Below, piece after piece: positions 38,576 to 48,388 of a stretch of 64,000 bases of DNA (positions within the stretch are counted from its first letter, which is position 1; each line of letters opens with the position of its first letter). The translations under genes were made by a program, and so were the position numbers. The notes under the pieces were generated by a model. It made no database searches and had not been told where the DNA came from. It saw only the letters and a program-made list of their open reading frames with translations. Source of the DNA: Mycobacterium sp. AZCC_0083 (GTDB taxonomy: Bacteria; Actinomycetota; Actinomycetes; Mycobacteriales; Mycobacteriaceae); NCBI RefSeq assembly GCF_014202335.1, contig NZ_JACHGP010000005.1:372001-436000 (forward strand), read 5' to 3'.

Positions 38576-39324
38576 AGTCGTGCGGCCCGATCCTGCACGC
38601 CATTCATGGCCTCGATGTATGGAATGGGGCCGTAACTGATTCGCGCAACACCGATTTGGGCCAGTCGTTCGTTGTCGGGAAGACCGTCCATCACCATCAC
38701 GTTGACGGGGAGTGCCGACTGCTCACAGATCCGTGCGATCAACGCCTCCTCCTGGAGGCCCGGAATGAAGAACCCGGATGCCCCGGCGTCTGCGTAGGCC
38801 TTGGACCGGTTGACGGCCTCGTCGACGGTCACACTGGGCTCGTTGCCCTGACCGAGGAACAGATCGGTGCGCGCATTGATGAACAGAGCAACACCCATAT
38901 TGTCCGCAGCTCGTCGGATGGCGCTGATCCGTGTGGCCTGCCGTTCGGTGTCGTACAAGCCCGATCCCTTGATCGCGCGATCTTCGAAGTTGATCCCGAC
39001 GATGCCGAGACCCAGGAGTTGAGAGACGTTGTCCGCCAACGCAGCATCGTCGTCGGTGTAGCCGCCCTCGAAGTCCGCGCTGACCGGGACGTCCACGGTT
39101 GCCGCGATGCGTTCGATGATCTGTCTGGCGAGCGCGATCGGGATGTCTTCGCCGTCGCGGTAACCCTGCGCCTCGGCGACCGACCAGCTGCTGGTGGCGA
39201 CCGCTGGCGCTCCCGCCTGTTCGACCGCCTTGGCACTGCCCGCGTCCCAAACGTTGAACAGCGCCAGGGGCGTGCCCTTGACGTGCAGTTCGGCGAACCG
39301 GGCCGCCTTGTCGTTCTGACTCAT
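38572..39324 (-). CDS. Isocitrate lyase/PEP mutase-superfamily enzyme
   Basis: A 250-residue ICL/PEP-mutase-type barrel. Motifs: LFNVWDAGSAKAVEQAGAPA at the N-terminus, VSADFEGGYTDD (metal-binding Asp, about residue 85), GINFEDR and INARTDLF (about 112-155). Family members cleave or rearrange C-C or P-C bonds of oxaloacetate, methylisocitrate or phosphonopyruvate; the substrate is unpredictable from sequence alone. It sits between an AraC regulator (46 bp upstream, same strand) and AlkB (4-bp overlap). Confidence 0.88.
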   Translation of the reverse strand: MSQNDKAARFAELHVKGTPLALFNVWDAGSAKAVEQAGAPAVATSSWSVAEAQGYRDGEDIPIALARQIIERIAATVDVPVSADFEGGYTDDDAALADNVSQLLGLGIVGINFEDRAIKGSGLYDTERQATRISAIRRAADNMGVALFINARTDLFLGQGNEPSVTVDEAVNRSKAYADAGASGFFIPGLQEEALIARICEQSALPVNVMVMDGLPDNERLAQIGVARISYGPIPYIEAMNGVQDRAARL

Positions 39325-39370
39325 GTGCTCGACGCTACGGGGGCGCGTCAGAGCGGCGCTATCAGAAAAT

Positions 39371-40201
39371 TCAGGAAGCGACGGAGCGTTGGAATGCCGA
39401 CGGCGTCACGCCGTAGACCTTCCCGAACGCGGCCGTGAAGTGACTGTGGCTGGTGAATCCAAGGTCGAGAGCCAAGTTGGTCAAGTCGTCGCTGTCGGCG
39501 AGAAGATCCAAGGACCGCGCTAGGCGCAACCGCAGGTGATAGCGATACAGCGGAACGCCCTCGAAGTGCTTGAAGGCCTGCGTCAAGTACACCGGGGAAA
39601 CCCCAACCGATCTGGCGGCTTCGCTCAAGGTCCACCGGCGACCGACGTCAGACGACAACAGCAACTTCACCCGGTCGGCGAGTCTGCGCGGACCGGCCCC
39701 ACTGCTGTTGGGAGCGCTCCATCTCTTCTCGCCGAGCGTGTGCCGGACTAGTTCGAGCGTCAGCTCTTCGGCTTCCAATGCATCGACGGTGCCGCGGCGA
39801 AGACGCTGACGTACGGTGGCCGCGAGTTGTTGGGTGCGGTTGTCGGCGTGGACCCCCAGGCGATCGAACGCTGCCCTGCCGTTCGGATGTCGATAGCCGA
39901 TTGGCGTCAACTCCATCAGTGTTTCGGGTTCGACCCTGATCGACAATGTCGAATCTCCGCCGTCGACCGGATGGCTGACCCGATAGGGCTCGTCTTCGTT
40001 GATGAACAGGACTTGGCTGGCGTCGACGACGGTGTGATTGCTGCCGACGTGATGAACGTAGACACCGCGATACGGGAAGACCAGGTGGGTGGACGTTGCG
40101 CACTCTTCGTCAGCGAGAGGCCGAATGTGTCCTGGACACATCACGTCCCATACGCCAGCGGTGCCCGTCGCCAAGATCGGCGTCGCGGCGAACTCAGCCA
40201 T
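39371..40201 (-). CDS. AraC-family transcriptional regulator
   Basis: A 276-residue AraC regulator. The N-terminal cupin-like sensor (FPYRGVYVHHVG, INEDEPYRVSHP) occupies about residues 20-120. The C-terminal double helix-turn-helix covers about 180-276 (WTLSEAARSVGVSPVYLTQA, then LTNLALDLGFTSHSHFTAAF and the YGVTPSAFQRS end). It is first in a same-strand series with the PEP-mutase-like and AlkB genes and may activate them. Despite the AlkB neighbour it lacks the Ada-type cysteine domain. Confidence 0.9.
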   Translation of the reverse strand: MAEFAATPILATGTAGVWDVMCPGHIRPLADEECATSTHLVFPYRGVYVHHVGSNHTVVDASQVLFINEDEPYRVSHPVDGGDSTLSIRVEPETLMELTPIGYRHPNGRAAFDRLGVHADNRTQQLAATVRQRLRRGTVDALEAEELTLELVRHTLGEKRWSAPNSSGAGPRRLADRVKLLLSSDVGRRWTLSEAARSVGVSPVYLTQAFKHFEGVPLYRYHLRLRLARSLDLLADSDDLTNLALDLGFTSHSHFTAAFGKVYGVTPSAFQRSVAS

Positions 40202-40423
40202 CGCACCCCCTCACGTCGAGGTCAACGCCCGACCGACGCTACCCATGCCCTACGACACGGCTTGCGCGGCGCGCAATCGCGGGCGTGTGAATCTGACGAC
40301 GCAACACGCCGCTGGGGCGTCGCCAGATGCACAAACGGTCAGGGTGATACGGCGGGAATGGCCTTTCCTGTGATGTTCCTGTGAGAGCCGACATAGATAC
40401 TTAGTTCAGGTAATCTTTGAAGT

Positions 40424-40897
40424 GTGAATCTCGGTCCATGGGGCGATCTCACGGTGCTCGCTGCCGTGATGGAGGTCGTATTCGCCACCTGCGTGTTCGT
40501 GTACATCGGTCGGCTGGAGACTCGGACATCCCATCCGTTGGGTGAAAAGGTGGGCGCCCACAAGGCGGTGCTGGCCAAACTCCGCAAGCGCGAACCGATG
40601 TCGCAAGACGAAGTGGACTATGCGACCGAGCTGGTTGCTGACGCTCGATCACCGCTCGCGTACGCGATACCCGCAGCTCTGTTCACGATCGGATTCTTCT
40701 ACGTGGTCGGCTGCCTCTTCATGCTTCATCTCGACGGCGGCCATCCCTCCTTCCGAACGTTCATCGGAGGCATCCCGATGTTGACCTCCATGAACATGGC
40801 CGCGCAACTGCGCAGGGTCGCGGGGCTGAAGGGGAAACTGCAGGACGTGCCGGTGCTGGAGCCCGAGCGGACCGACGAGCTGGCCACAGTCTGCTAG
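40424..40897 (+). CDS. Small integral membrane protein of unknown function
   Basis: A 157-residue protein starting at GTG 40424. Hydrophobic helices are apparent at about residues 7-28 (LTVLAAVMEVVFATCVFVYI), 78-100 (IPAALFTIGFFYVVGCLFML) and weakly at 110-125, with a charged cytosolic loop between. No enzymatic motif is recognised. It runs convergent to the MmpL gene, separated by an 18-bp tandem repeat. Confidence 0.65.
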   Translation: MNLGPWGDLTVLAAVMEVVFATCVFVYIGRLETRTSHPLGEKVGAHKAVLAKLRKREPMSQDEVDYATELVADARSPLAYAIPAALFTIGFFYVVGCLFMLHLDGGHPSFRTFIGGIPMLTSMNMAAQLRRVAGLKGKLQDVPVLEPERTDELATVC

Positions 40898-40914
40898 CAA
40901 AAGCGGCTGCCTTC

Positions 40915-40950
40915 CACGATTATCCGATCACGCACGATCATCCGATCACG
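40915..40950. repeat. 18-bp tandem direct repeat between convergent genes
   Basis: CACGATTATCCGATCACG (40915-40932) is followed directly by CACGATCATCCGATCACG (40933-40950), one mismatch. The second copy covers the stop codon of the MmpL gene. Confidence 0.85.
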
Positions 40951-43837
40951 GTTTGGCGTGTCGCGGCGCTTCGGTGATCGGGTCGTCGTCTTCCCATAGC
41001 AGCAGCTGACGAACCGCTTGACGTGATCCGTAGGGCTGAAGCATTTGGCTGGCTGGGCGGGGACGCACCTTCAGGGGCCACCAGAACCAGCGGCCGATCA
41101 ATGCTGCGACGGATGGCGTCATGAAGGAACGCACTATCAGCGTGTCGAACAGCAGGCCGAGCGCGATCGTCGTCCCGATCTGGCCGAGGATCCGCAAGTC
41201 GGCGAACACGAACGAGGCCATCGTGGCGGCGAACACCAGACCGGCTGCCGTCACCACCGAGCCGGAGCCGGCCATCGCCCGGATGATGCCGGTGTTCAAG
41301 CCGGCACCGATCTCCTCCTTGAACCGGGAGATCAGCAGCAGGTTGTAGTCCGACCCCACCGCCAATAGCAAGATCACCGCCAGTGCGAGCACGATCCAGT
41401 ACAGATCGATGCCCAAGATGTCCTGCCAAATCAGCACGGACAGCCCGAACGAGGCACCCAACGACAGCGCCACGGTACCCACGATGACGAACGCGGCGAC
41501 GATGCTTCGGGTTATGAACATCATGACGAGCAGAATCAAGCAGAGCGCTGCGATCCCGGCGATCATGAGATCGTATTTGGCGCCGTCCGCAATGTCCTTG
41601 TAGGTGGCAGCGGTGCCGGCGATGTAGATCTTGGACCCGGCCAACGGAGTGCCCTTTACGGCTTCCTGGGCGGCGTGCCTGATGGCGCTGATGTGCGAAA
41701 TACCCTCTGGCGTAGCGGGATCGCCGTCATGGGTGATGATCATGCGGGCGGCCTTGCCGTCCGGTGACATGAACAGCTTCATCCCGCGCAGGAACTCGGG
41801 GTTGGTGAACGCCTCCGGCGGTAGATAGAAGGAGTCGTCGGTCTTCGACGCGTCGTACGCCTGGCCGAGGGCAGTCGAGTTCTGCAGTGCCGCCTCAGTC
41901 TGGTCGTTGATACCCGAAGTGGTGGCGTAGTTCGTCAGCGTCAGGTCGCGGTTGGTCTGCTGGGTGGCGATCTGTGGCGGTATCAGCGCGAGTAGTTTCG
42001 GCTGCAGCGCATCGAGTTTGGCGATGCTGCCCGCGACGTCGGACAGTTGACTGGTCAGCTGATCGATACCGTCGAGCGCATCGAAGAGCGACCGTAGCGC
42101 CGCGCAGACCGGGATGTCGAAGCAGTGTGGCTCCCAGTAGAAGTAGTTGCGCAGTGGCCGGAAGAAGTCGTCGAAGTTGGCGATCTTGTCCCGGAGATCT
42201 CCTGCCGTGGCCACGGTGCTCTGGAACGCCCTGGCCTGTTCGTCGGTGACGGCGCTGGATTGTTGTTGCAGCGCATACTGCTGGCGCAGAACGTCGATCG
42301 AATTGTTGATCACGTCAACTTGTTTGAGCAGGTCGGCCCCGCGGGCCTGTTGAAATGGCAGATTGTTGATCTGCGACGCGCTGCCCGCGCTGATCTGAAA
42401 CGGTATCGACGTGTGGTCGAGGGGCGTGCCCAGCGGCCGGGTGATCGATTGCACCTGTGCGATGCCGTCGGTGTGGAAGACCGCCTTGGCGACCCGTTCC
42501 AACAAGATCATGTCGGTGGAATTGCGTAGGTCGTGGTCGGCTTCGATCATCAACAGCTCGGGATTCAGCCGCGCCTGGGAAAAGTGGCGTTCGGCCGCCG
42601 CGTAGCCGACATTGGCCGGGGCGCTGGCGGGCATGTAGGGCCGGGCGTCGTAACTCGTCTTGTAGGCGGGCAGGGCGAGCAGACCGATGAGCGCGACGGC
42701 GATCGTCGCCAGAAGGATGGGCCCTGGCCAGCGGACGATGGCCGTGCCGATGCGCCGCCAGCCCTGCGTGCGCAACGGGCGCGCGGGATCGAACAGCCCG
42801 AAATGGCGGCCGATGATCAGCAGGGCCGGTGCCAGGGTCAACGCCGCCACCACGGCGACGAGGACGCCAATACCGGCGGGCACGCCGAGGCTCTGGAAAT
42901 ACGGGAGCCGGGTGAAGGTCAGACAGAGCACCGCACCGGCAATCGTCAGGCCCGAACCCAAGATGATGTGCGCGGTCCCGTGGTACATCGTGTTGAACGC
43001 CGACACGCGGTCCTCGCCGGCATGACGCGCTTCGTGGAAGCGGCCGAGAATGAAGATCGCATAGTCGGTTCCGGCGGCGATGACCAGGAGCGTCAGCAGG
43101 TTGGTCGAGTACGTCGACAGCTTGATGATGCCTGCGTTCGCGAGCACGGCGACGACGCCGCGAGACGCGGTCAACTCGATCATCACCGTGAAGATCACGA
43201 GAAACACCGTGGTGAGGCGGCGGTAGAGCCAGAACAGCATCATCGCGATCACGCCAAGGGTGATCAGGGTGGTCTTCAGGGTGCCGTGGCGGCCCACCTC
43301 GAACTGATCGGTGACCAGGGGCGCGGCGCCTGTGACATACGCTTTGACACCCGGCGGCGGCGGTGTGTGGTCGACGATGTTGCGCACCGAATCGACCGAC
43401 TCGTTGGCCAGCGACTCGCCCTGGTTGCCTGCGAGGTACACCTGCACCAACGCCGATTTGCCGTCGGAGCTCTGCGACCCGGCCGCGGTCAGCGGATCCC
43501 CCCAGAAGTTCTGAATGTGCTCGACGTGCTTGGTGTCCTTGGAGAGCTTGTCGACCAAGCCGTCGTAGTAGTGGTGGGCGTCGGCACCGAGCGGCTGATC
43601 GCCCTCCAGGACGATCATCGCCGAACTGTCGGAGTCGAACTCGCCGAACACCTTGCCGATGCGTTTACTGGCCTGCAACGACGGTGCATCTTGCGGGCTC
43701 AGCGACACGTTGTGCGATTCGGCAACGGTCTCCAGCTGCGGCACGAAGACGTTCGTCAGCACCGCAAGGGCCAGCCAGAACAGTGCGATGAGCACCGCGA
43801 ACCGTCGGATGAGGTCCGGAACCCGTTGGGTGCTCAT
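40946..43837 (-). CDS. mmpL: MmpL-family RND transporter
   Basis: A 963-residue mycobacterial membrane protein large, an RND-type lipid or siderophore exporter with about 12 transmembrane helices. A first helix ([16 protein letters not shown]) precedes a periplasmic domain, then a helix bundle containing the proton-relay [18 protein letters not shown] (about residue 250); a second periplasmic domain and bundle follow with [17 protein letters not shown] near 860, the paired GxDY sites of MmpL. Its ATG overlaps the stop of the MmpS gene by 4 bp. The long second porter domain resembles the MmpL4/MmpL5 type. Confidence 0.95.
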   Translation of the reverse strand: MSTQRVPDLIRRFAVLIALFWLALAVLTNVFVPQLETVAESHNVSLSPQDAPSLQASKRIGKVFGEFDSDSSAMIVLEGDQPLGADAHHYYDGLVDKLSKDTKHVEHIQNFWGDPLTAAGSQSSDGKSALVQVYLAGNQGESLANESVDSVRNIVDHTPPPPGVKAYVTGAAPLVTDQFEVGRHGTLKTTLITLGVIAMMLFWLYRRLTTVFLVIFTVMIELTASRGVVAVLANAGIIKLSTYSTNLLTLLVIAAGTDYAIFILGRFHEARHAGEDRVSAFNTMYHGTAHIILGSGLTIAGAVLCLTFTRLPYFQSLGVPAGIGVLVAVVAALTLAPALLIIGRHFGLFDPARPLRTQGWRRIGTAIVRWPGPILLATIAVALIGLLALPAYKTSYDARPYMPASAPANVGYAAAERHFSQARLNPELLMIEADHDLRNSTDMILLERVAKAVFHTDGIAQVQSITRPLGTPLDHTSIPFQISAGSASQINNLPFQQARGADLLKQVDVINNSIDVLRQQYALQQQSSAVTDEQARAFQSTVATAGDLRDKIANFDDFFRPLRNYFYWEPHCFDIPVCAALRSLFDALDGIDQLTSQLSDVAGSIAKLDALQPKLLALIPPQIATQQTNRDLTLTNYATTSGINDQTEAALQNSTALGQAYDASKTDDSFYLPPEAFTNPEFLRGMKLFMSPDGKAARMIITHDGDPATPEGISHISAIRHAAQEAVKGTPLAGSKIYIAGTAATYKDIADGAKYDLMIAGIAALCLILLVMMFITRSIVAAFVIVGTVALSLGASFGLSVLIWQDILGIDLYWIVLALAVILLLAVGSDYNLLLISRFKEEIGAGLNTGIIRAMAGSGSVVTAAGLVFAATMASFVFADLRILGQIGTTIALGLLFDTLIVRSFMTPSVAALIGRWFWWPLKVRPRPASQMLQPYGSRQAVRQLLLWEDDDPITEAPRHAKP

Positions 43838-44280
43838 CCGGACTTGTCCAGGCAGTAGGTGAGGGCGTTCACCTTGTTCACCGATCTCTCGTCCTTGACC
43901 ACGTCGTCGATCTTGATTCGGCAGCCGATCCAGTCGCTGTCGCCCTGAGCGGTGACGTTGACGGCGACCGCCGGTTGTGTGGTGGTCGTGTCATACGCCC
44001 AGGGCAGCGTGATGGCGTCGGCGCGTTGCGGTTGGGCGTTGACGTCCAGGTAGGTGATGGTTGCCACCGTGCCCGGCGGGCCGAAGACCTCCAGGACCAC
44101 GTGTTTGGGGTTGAACGGGACGATGTCGTTTCCGGAGCCGCTGGGTGTGGACGTGACGTCTTGAGAGGCAAAGATTCCGTGCAGCCGATACACGGCAAAG
44201 CCGGCCACCGCGATCACAGCCACCGCCACCAGTACCATCCAGCGCTGGCTCAGTCGCCGTCTGATCGAAACCCGCTGCAT
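43834..44280 (-). CDS. mmpS: MmpS-family transport accessory protein
   Basis: A 148-residue mycobacterial membrane protein small: one N-terminal membrane helix ([20 protein letters not shown]) and a periplasmic beta-sandwich ([20 protein letters not shown] onward, with the conserved C in WIGCRI and in LTYCLDKSG). MmpS partners MmpL in export. ATG 44280 is chosen because GAAAGGG lies 6 bp upstream; earlier in-frame ATGs lack a ribosome binding site. It is the first gene of the mmpS-mmpL operon, with a small palindrome upstream at 44344. Confidence 0.93.
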   Translation of the reverse strand: MQRVSIRRRLSQRWMVLVAVAVIAVAGFAVYRLHGIFASQDVTSTPSGSGNDIVPFNPKHVVLEVFGPPGTVATITYLDVNAQPQRADAITLPWAYDTTTTQPAVAVNVTAQGDSDWIGCRIKIDDVVKDERSVNKVNALTYCLDKSG

Positions 44281-44620
44281 CCGTGACCCTTTCATGAGCG
44301 GCGACAGGCGCGGACGGTAGTAAATTTCCTGTAGCAAAGCTAATCAACTTGGTTGACGGTACGACACGGAACCGAACTCCACAACACCGGACTGGGGCGA
44401 GTCGCGCCTCGCCGATGAGGTGGACGAACTACGAACAGTTCACAGCAACTTCGGAGTATGTCCCTCTGGTGTGATGAACAGTCTTTTTCGGTATAGCGGC
44501 CTAGATGGGAGCCGCCCGATCCGCCAACGGGAGCGCCACTGCACGCCCAGTGGCAGCCCGTCCGCCGTCCAGCGCAGGGGAAGCGAAATCGCCGAGCGGC
44601 CGGTGAGATTTCGCCGGCGC
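44281..44620. other. Intergenic region upstream of mmpS
   Basis: Contains the mmpS ribosome binding site, an A/T-rich promoter-like stretch (44315-44345) and the palindrome at 44344-44356. The distal 250 bp show no recognisable gene or structure. Confidence 0.5.
44344..44356. promoter_or_regulatory. Small palindrome in mmpS promoter region
   Basis: TCAAC-TTG-GTTGA, perfect 5-bp arms, 64 bp upstream of the mmpS start; candidate operator for a regulator not encoded nearby. Confidence 0.35.
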
Positions 44621-44929
44621 CTAGATGGCGCCCGGCGTGCCGGGAGGGCTGAGCGAGCCATCGATGTTCGGCACCATCGCCGGGGCCGGTATCCCGCCTA
44701 TCGCCGCGTTGTCGCCCGGTATCCCATCATCCGGCGGCGAATCGAACATGCCTCCAGCGCAGAGGGGATGCCGCCACCCCAACCAGTCGCATGCCGGATC
44801 GTCCTGACCGAAGGCTGGCGCTGCGTTCGCCGGAATCGTCGCGCCGATCACGGCTACTCCGGCAACTCCTGCCGCAAATGCCGTTCTGGCCAGCCTGCCG
44901 CGCACTTCTGAAGCCGTCACCCAACTCAT
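44621..44929 (-). CDS. Small secreted protein of unknown function
   Basis: A 102-residue exported protein: an N-terminal basic stretch, hydrophobic core (AFAAGVAGVAVIGATIPANA) and cleavage after ANA. The mature part is about 65 residues with two Cys (DPACDWLGWRHPLCAGG) that could form a disulfide, then a Pro/Gly/Asp-rich tail. GGAG lies 6 bp before ATG 44929. The DPACDWLGW..LCAGG pattern is familiar from small mycobacterial exported proteins, but no role is known to me. Confidence 0.75.
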   Translation of the reverse strand: MSWVTASEVRGRLARTAFAAGVAGVAVIGATIPANAAPAFGQDDPACDWLGWRHPLCAGGMFDSPPDDGIPGDNAAIGGIPAPAMVPNIDGSLSPPGTPGAI

Positions 44930-45045
44930 CTGTCGCTCCTTCAAACGGGGACTCAAATCGATCGCTTTGACGTTTGCCGCTCGCGAATCTTCGCAGCGTA
45001 TCGCCGCCAAAATGCGCGTTGGCTCGAATCGGCACTTTGCTAGCA

Positions 45046-45399
45046 ATGCACGGCCTGCAGTACCGGACGCCACGGCAACCACGACGTCTACGACGCGGAC
45101 TGCCCCTGCCGGGACCTGTTGGACGTCTTGGCAAGCAAGTGGTCCGCGTTGGTCATCGGAGCCCTGCACGACGGGCCCCTTGGATTCGGCGAGTTGCAAC
45201 GCGGGGTCGGAAATGTGACCCCGAAGTCGCTGACGAAGACGTTGCGTCGACTAGAGGATTACGACCTGTCGCACGGCAGGCGTACGCCGCCGTTCCTCCG
45301 CGCGTGGACTACGAGCTCACCGCGACCGGACGTAGCGCGGCGGTACCGCTGGCATCGCTACGAAGGTGGGCCGAGCACCACCTCGACTCCGTCGAATAG
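45046..45399 (+). pseudogene. HxlR-family regulator, frameshifted
   Basis: The winged-helix core is in one frame (DADCPCRDLLDVLASKWSAL, then LGFGELQRGVGNVTPKSLTK), while the C-terminal part is in another (ARQAYAAVPPRVDYELTATG and LRRWAEHHLDSVE). The frame changes near 45270-45278 within a few codons. The likely ATG (45046) is in yet another frame relative to the core, implying a second shift near 45085. HxlR regulators respond to aldehydes or oxidants and typically sit beside oxidoreductase genes; the following alcohol dehydrogenase is also frameshifted. Confidence 0.7.
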
Positions 45400-45533
45400 G
45401 CCACTACCCGCGTCGCCTCCATCGATATCCAGTGATAGTAGGTGGCCTTGCGGGAAACCGTCGTCGCCGTCCTACGCTGCCACCGCTCGCCTGGCCATAT
45501 CGGCCGGGCACAACCGTAGGACAGGAGTCACCA

Positions 45534-46417
45534 ATGGGCACGATGGCTGCCGTCGGATCGTTCGTGGGCCAACCCCTCACCGCCAGCGACGCACTGCAGG
45601 ACGTCCAGATCGACGTCCCCGAAGTGCGGCCGCGTCCTGGTGCGCGTCGCTGCCGTGTCGGTCAATCCGGTCGACGTCAAACGGCGTGCCGGCTTGGACC
45701 CGTCCGCGACGCCGGTCATCTTCGGATACGACGCCGCAGGCACGGTCGAAGCCGTCGGTGCTGCGGTGACGACGTTCTCTCCGGGAGACGAGGTCTGGTA
45801 CGCCGGGGACATCACCCGCCAAGGCGGCAACGCCGAGTTGCAGGCCGTTGACGAGCGGATTGTCGGACCCAAGCCGAAGTCGTTGTCCTTCAAGGATTCT
45901 GCCGCCCTGCCGTTGACCACCATCACCGCGTGGGAAACCTTGTTCGAGCGATTCGGACTGACCAGCGAGTCACGGGGAGACCTGCTCGTCCTCGGCGCCG
46001 CCGGTGGTGTCGGGTCGGTGATGGTGCAGCTGGCCAAGGCGCTGACGGGGGTACGGGTGATCGCGACGGCCAGCCGAGCGGATTCCCAGGACTGGGCACC
46101 CGACGGTGTCGACTACCTGTTCTCGCCCCACTCGAAGGGCAACGTCGAGACCTTCGTAGACATCGTGCGCCCGTTCGGCCACATCACTGCCATCGACGAG
46201 CCCGCCGGCCTGGACGTGTTGCCGCTCAAGGCCAAGAGCATCGCTTGGCATTGGGAGCTGATGTTCACGCGGCCGCTGTTCAGCTACGACCTGATCGCGC
46301 AGCAGCGCCTGTTGACGCGCACCGTCGATTCCATCGTTCGACGCTTCGGGTTTGACCGAGGCCCACCGCGACGTCGAAACGGGCCGGATGGTCGGCAAGG
46401 TCGTCGTCCACCGCTAG
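45534..46417 (+). pseudogene. Zinc-type alcohol dehydrogenase/quinone oxidoreductase, two frameshifts
   Basis: An MDR-family reductase split over frames. The start ATG 45534 (AGGAG 6 bp upstream) runs through MAAVGSFVGQPLTASDALQD to EVRPR, where about 5 bp seem lost near 45635. The main body continues in a second frame: VAAVSVNPVDVKRRAG, FGYDAAGTVEAVG and LVLGAAGGVGSVMVQLAKAL. The C-terminus shifts again near 46340, ending GLTEAHRDVETGRMVGKVVV-HR and TAG at 46415-46417. Either a decayed gene or assembly errors; the same defect in its HxlR neighbour makes genuine decay more likely. Confidence 0.72.
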
Positions 46418-46430
46418 CTGGTACGAGGAC

Positions 46431-47624
46431 TCACACCATCGGGCTGATGGGCTCGTCGATCCCCAGTAGGTCCTTGCCGAGGATCTCGTAACCCACCGCC
46501 ACGTTGAGCCCGGCGTGGCGGGCGGCGGTGTTGGCGTCGCGCCAGAATTGCTGCAGCCGGCTACTTTCGGCGAAGCTGGCGGCGCCGTGCACGTTGATCA
46601 GAATGTTGATCGCGTCGAGCACCTGCTGGGCGGCATACCCGGCGGTGGCCCGCACGCGAGCGCGGGTGGCGTAGTCGGTCTGTTCACCACGCGCGGCGGT
46701 GGCGTCCAATTCGTCGGCGCAGTGATGGGCGTGCAGCCGAGCGGTATCGAGCATCAGCGCAGCCTGCGCGATCTGCACCTGAACCCCCACCGAGTCGCTC
46801 TGGCGGGCGAAGAAGGTGTGGTGCATCGCCTTTCGAGGCGCCTCGTGCACGGTCAACGCCAGAACGGCGCGGCCGAGTCCGAGCAGCGGACCAAGCAGCG
46901 GCAGCGTGGCCAGCGGCACGAACGGCATCCGGTACATCACCTCGTCGGTCTCTGGGGTCAACTCGCCCGCTGCCAGGGCGCCCATCGAGATGATCCGGTG
47001 CGTAGGCACGAAGACGTCGTCGGCGATCCAGGTGTTGCTGCCGGTGCCGCGCATCCCGACGGTCCGCCAGGTGTCCTCCAACTGCAAATCGGCGGCCGGT
47101 GCCAGACAGAGCACCGCGTCGACCGGGTTGCCTGCGTCATCGCTCACCATGGCGCCCAGCGACGCCCACGTGGCGTGGTGTGACCCCGAGGCATACGCCC
47201 AGCGCCCGCTGACCCGCAGGCCGCCGCTCACCCGGCGCGCCGGTGCGGGTGCGCTGCCGCCGGCGATGCGGGCGTCGGAGTCGGGGCCGAAGATGTCCTG
47301 CTGCGCCTGCGCGGAGGCGAACCCCGTCATCCAGGCAGCCACCGACGCGACCGACACCAGCCAGGCCGCCGAGCCGTCGGCTTCTCCGAGCGCCTCGGTG
47401 ACCTCGAGGACCGTGCGCAGGTCGGTCTCGAAGCCGCCGAACCTGCTCGGCGTGAACAGCCGGAACAACCCCGCCTCGGTCAGCCCGGCGATCACCGCGT
47501 CAGCCTGCCTGCGATCCGCGTCCCCGGCGCCCGCATGCTCCCGCAGTAGCGGCTGCAGGGCGACGGCCCTGCCCACCAGGTCCGTGCGCGTCGGGAGTGC
47601 CTGTCGGTCAGCTGAAATCGTCAC
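46431..47624 (-). CDS. Acyl-CoA dehydrogenase-fold flavin monooxygenase (class D type)
   Basis: A 397-residue protein with the acyl-CoA dehydrogenase fold: helical N-domain (AGLFRLFTPSRFGGFETDLR), beta domain (RVSGGLRVSGRWAYASGSHH, GMRGTGSNTWIADDVFVP) and a C-terminal four-helix bundle (NILINVHGAASFAESSRLQQFWRD). The loss of the acyl-CoA Glu base and the WAYASG signature fit two-component monooxygenases such as HsaA, SfnC/DszC or p-hydroxyphenylacetate hydroxylase. With the TauD-type gene and ABC importer nearby, a role in organosulfur use is plausible. A separate flavin reductase is not in the window. Confidence 0.85.
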   Translation of the reverse strand: MTISADRQALPTRTDLVGRAVALQPLLREHAGAGDADRRQADAVIAGLTEAGLFRLFTPSRFGGFETDLRTVLEVTEALGEADGSAAWLVSVASVAAWMTGFASAQAQQDIFGPDSDARIAGGSAPAPARRVSGGLRVSGRWAYASGSHHATWASLGAMVSDDAGNPVDAVLCLAPAADLQLEDTWRTVGMRGTGSNTWIADDVFVPTHRIISMGALAAGELTPETDEVMYRMPFVPLATLPLLGPLLGLGRAVLALTVHEAPRKAMHHTFFARQSDSVGVQVQIAQAALMLDTARLHAHHCADELDATAARGEQTDYATRARVRATAGYAAQQVLDAINILINVHGAASFAESSRLQQFWRDANTAARHAGLNVAVGYEILGKDLLGIDEPISPMV

Positions 47625-47742
47625 GTGCCTACCTCCGGTGGTGGGAAACCTTGCGTCCCCTTTACGAGCCCGCGGGCAACAATGTTCACCTCGGCGACGT
47701 GAGCTGCACCACTGCGAATCCGGGCCGTGAGGTCAGCCTGGT

Positions 47743-48342
47743 TCACCGGCCCGCATGGATGGTGAGTTGTCGTCGGCGCCGTGCAGCCGCCACGATCAAC
47801 CAGACGGAGGACACGAGAAAGTAGAAGGCGCCGAACGCGGCGTAGGGAGCGATGTCGGCAACGCTGGGCGCCTCAGGTGCGCCGGCCTTCCCGAGGAACA
47901 TCGCACCGGCAGCCGCGGATTGGACGCCGCTGACGACCATCGGCCATTGCCCACCGGCGTGCTTCCAACGACGCACGGCCGTTGCCAGTTGCAGCAGGCC
48001 GGACATCCCGGCCCACACACCGAACACCCCAAGAACCGCGTTCATGCTCGCGGCGAGGGCGACCGCCACCGCAACGGTGGTCAGACTGCTCACCGCCGCG
48101 TTGAACGCTTGGGTCGGATTGCGGCGCAGGCCGCCGTTCTGCCGCGCGTCGACCACGTTGGCGAGGGCATCCCATGCCGGGTAGATCATCAGCAGTGCGC
48201 CTGCGACCAACGGCGACGACGTTCCGACGGTCAGTGCTGTAGCGACCCAAATGAGCGAGACCGCGCCTCGCAGAGCGTAATAGGACTTGAGCCAACGGCC
48301 GGCGTCGTGCGACTCGTGGTCCTTGACCATGAGGTCTGGCAT
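47743..48342 (-). CDS. Multi-pass membrane protein (DUF308-like)
   Basis: A 199-residue protein with about six short hydrophobic helices (for example ALRGAVSLIWVATALTVG, LVAGALLMIYPAWDALANVV, AVLGVFGVWAGMSGLLQLA, FGAFYFLVSSVWLIVAAA). The spacing resembles DUF308/HdeD-like membrane proteins of actinobacteria. ATG 48342 is chosen because GAGGAG is 5 bp before it. It lies between the TauD-type dioxygenase and the flavin monooxygenase on the same strand and may be co-transcribed. Function unknown. Confidence 0.75.
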   Translation of the reverse strand: MPDLMVKDHESHDAGRWLKSYYALRGAVSLIWVATALTVGTSSPLVAGALLMIYPAWDALANVVDARQNGGLRRNPTQAFNAAVSSLTTVAVAVALAASMNAVLGVFGVWAGMSGLLQLATAVRRWKHAGGQWPMVVSGVQSAAAGAMFLGKAGAPEAPSVADIAPYAAFGAFYFLVSSVWLIVAAARRRRQLTIHAGR

Positions 48343-48388
48343 GTTCTCTCCTCTATCGATGTACGCAGTTGTTTCCACGGTGTGCCCT

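Noticed and set aside
45265..45280. Programmed ribosomal frameshift in the HxlR-type gene
   Set aside because: No slippery heptamer or downstream pseudoknot is apparent, and the gene seems to need a second shift near its start.
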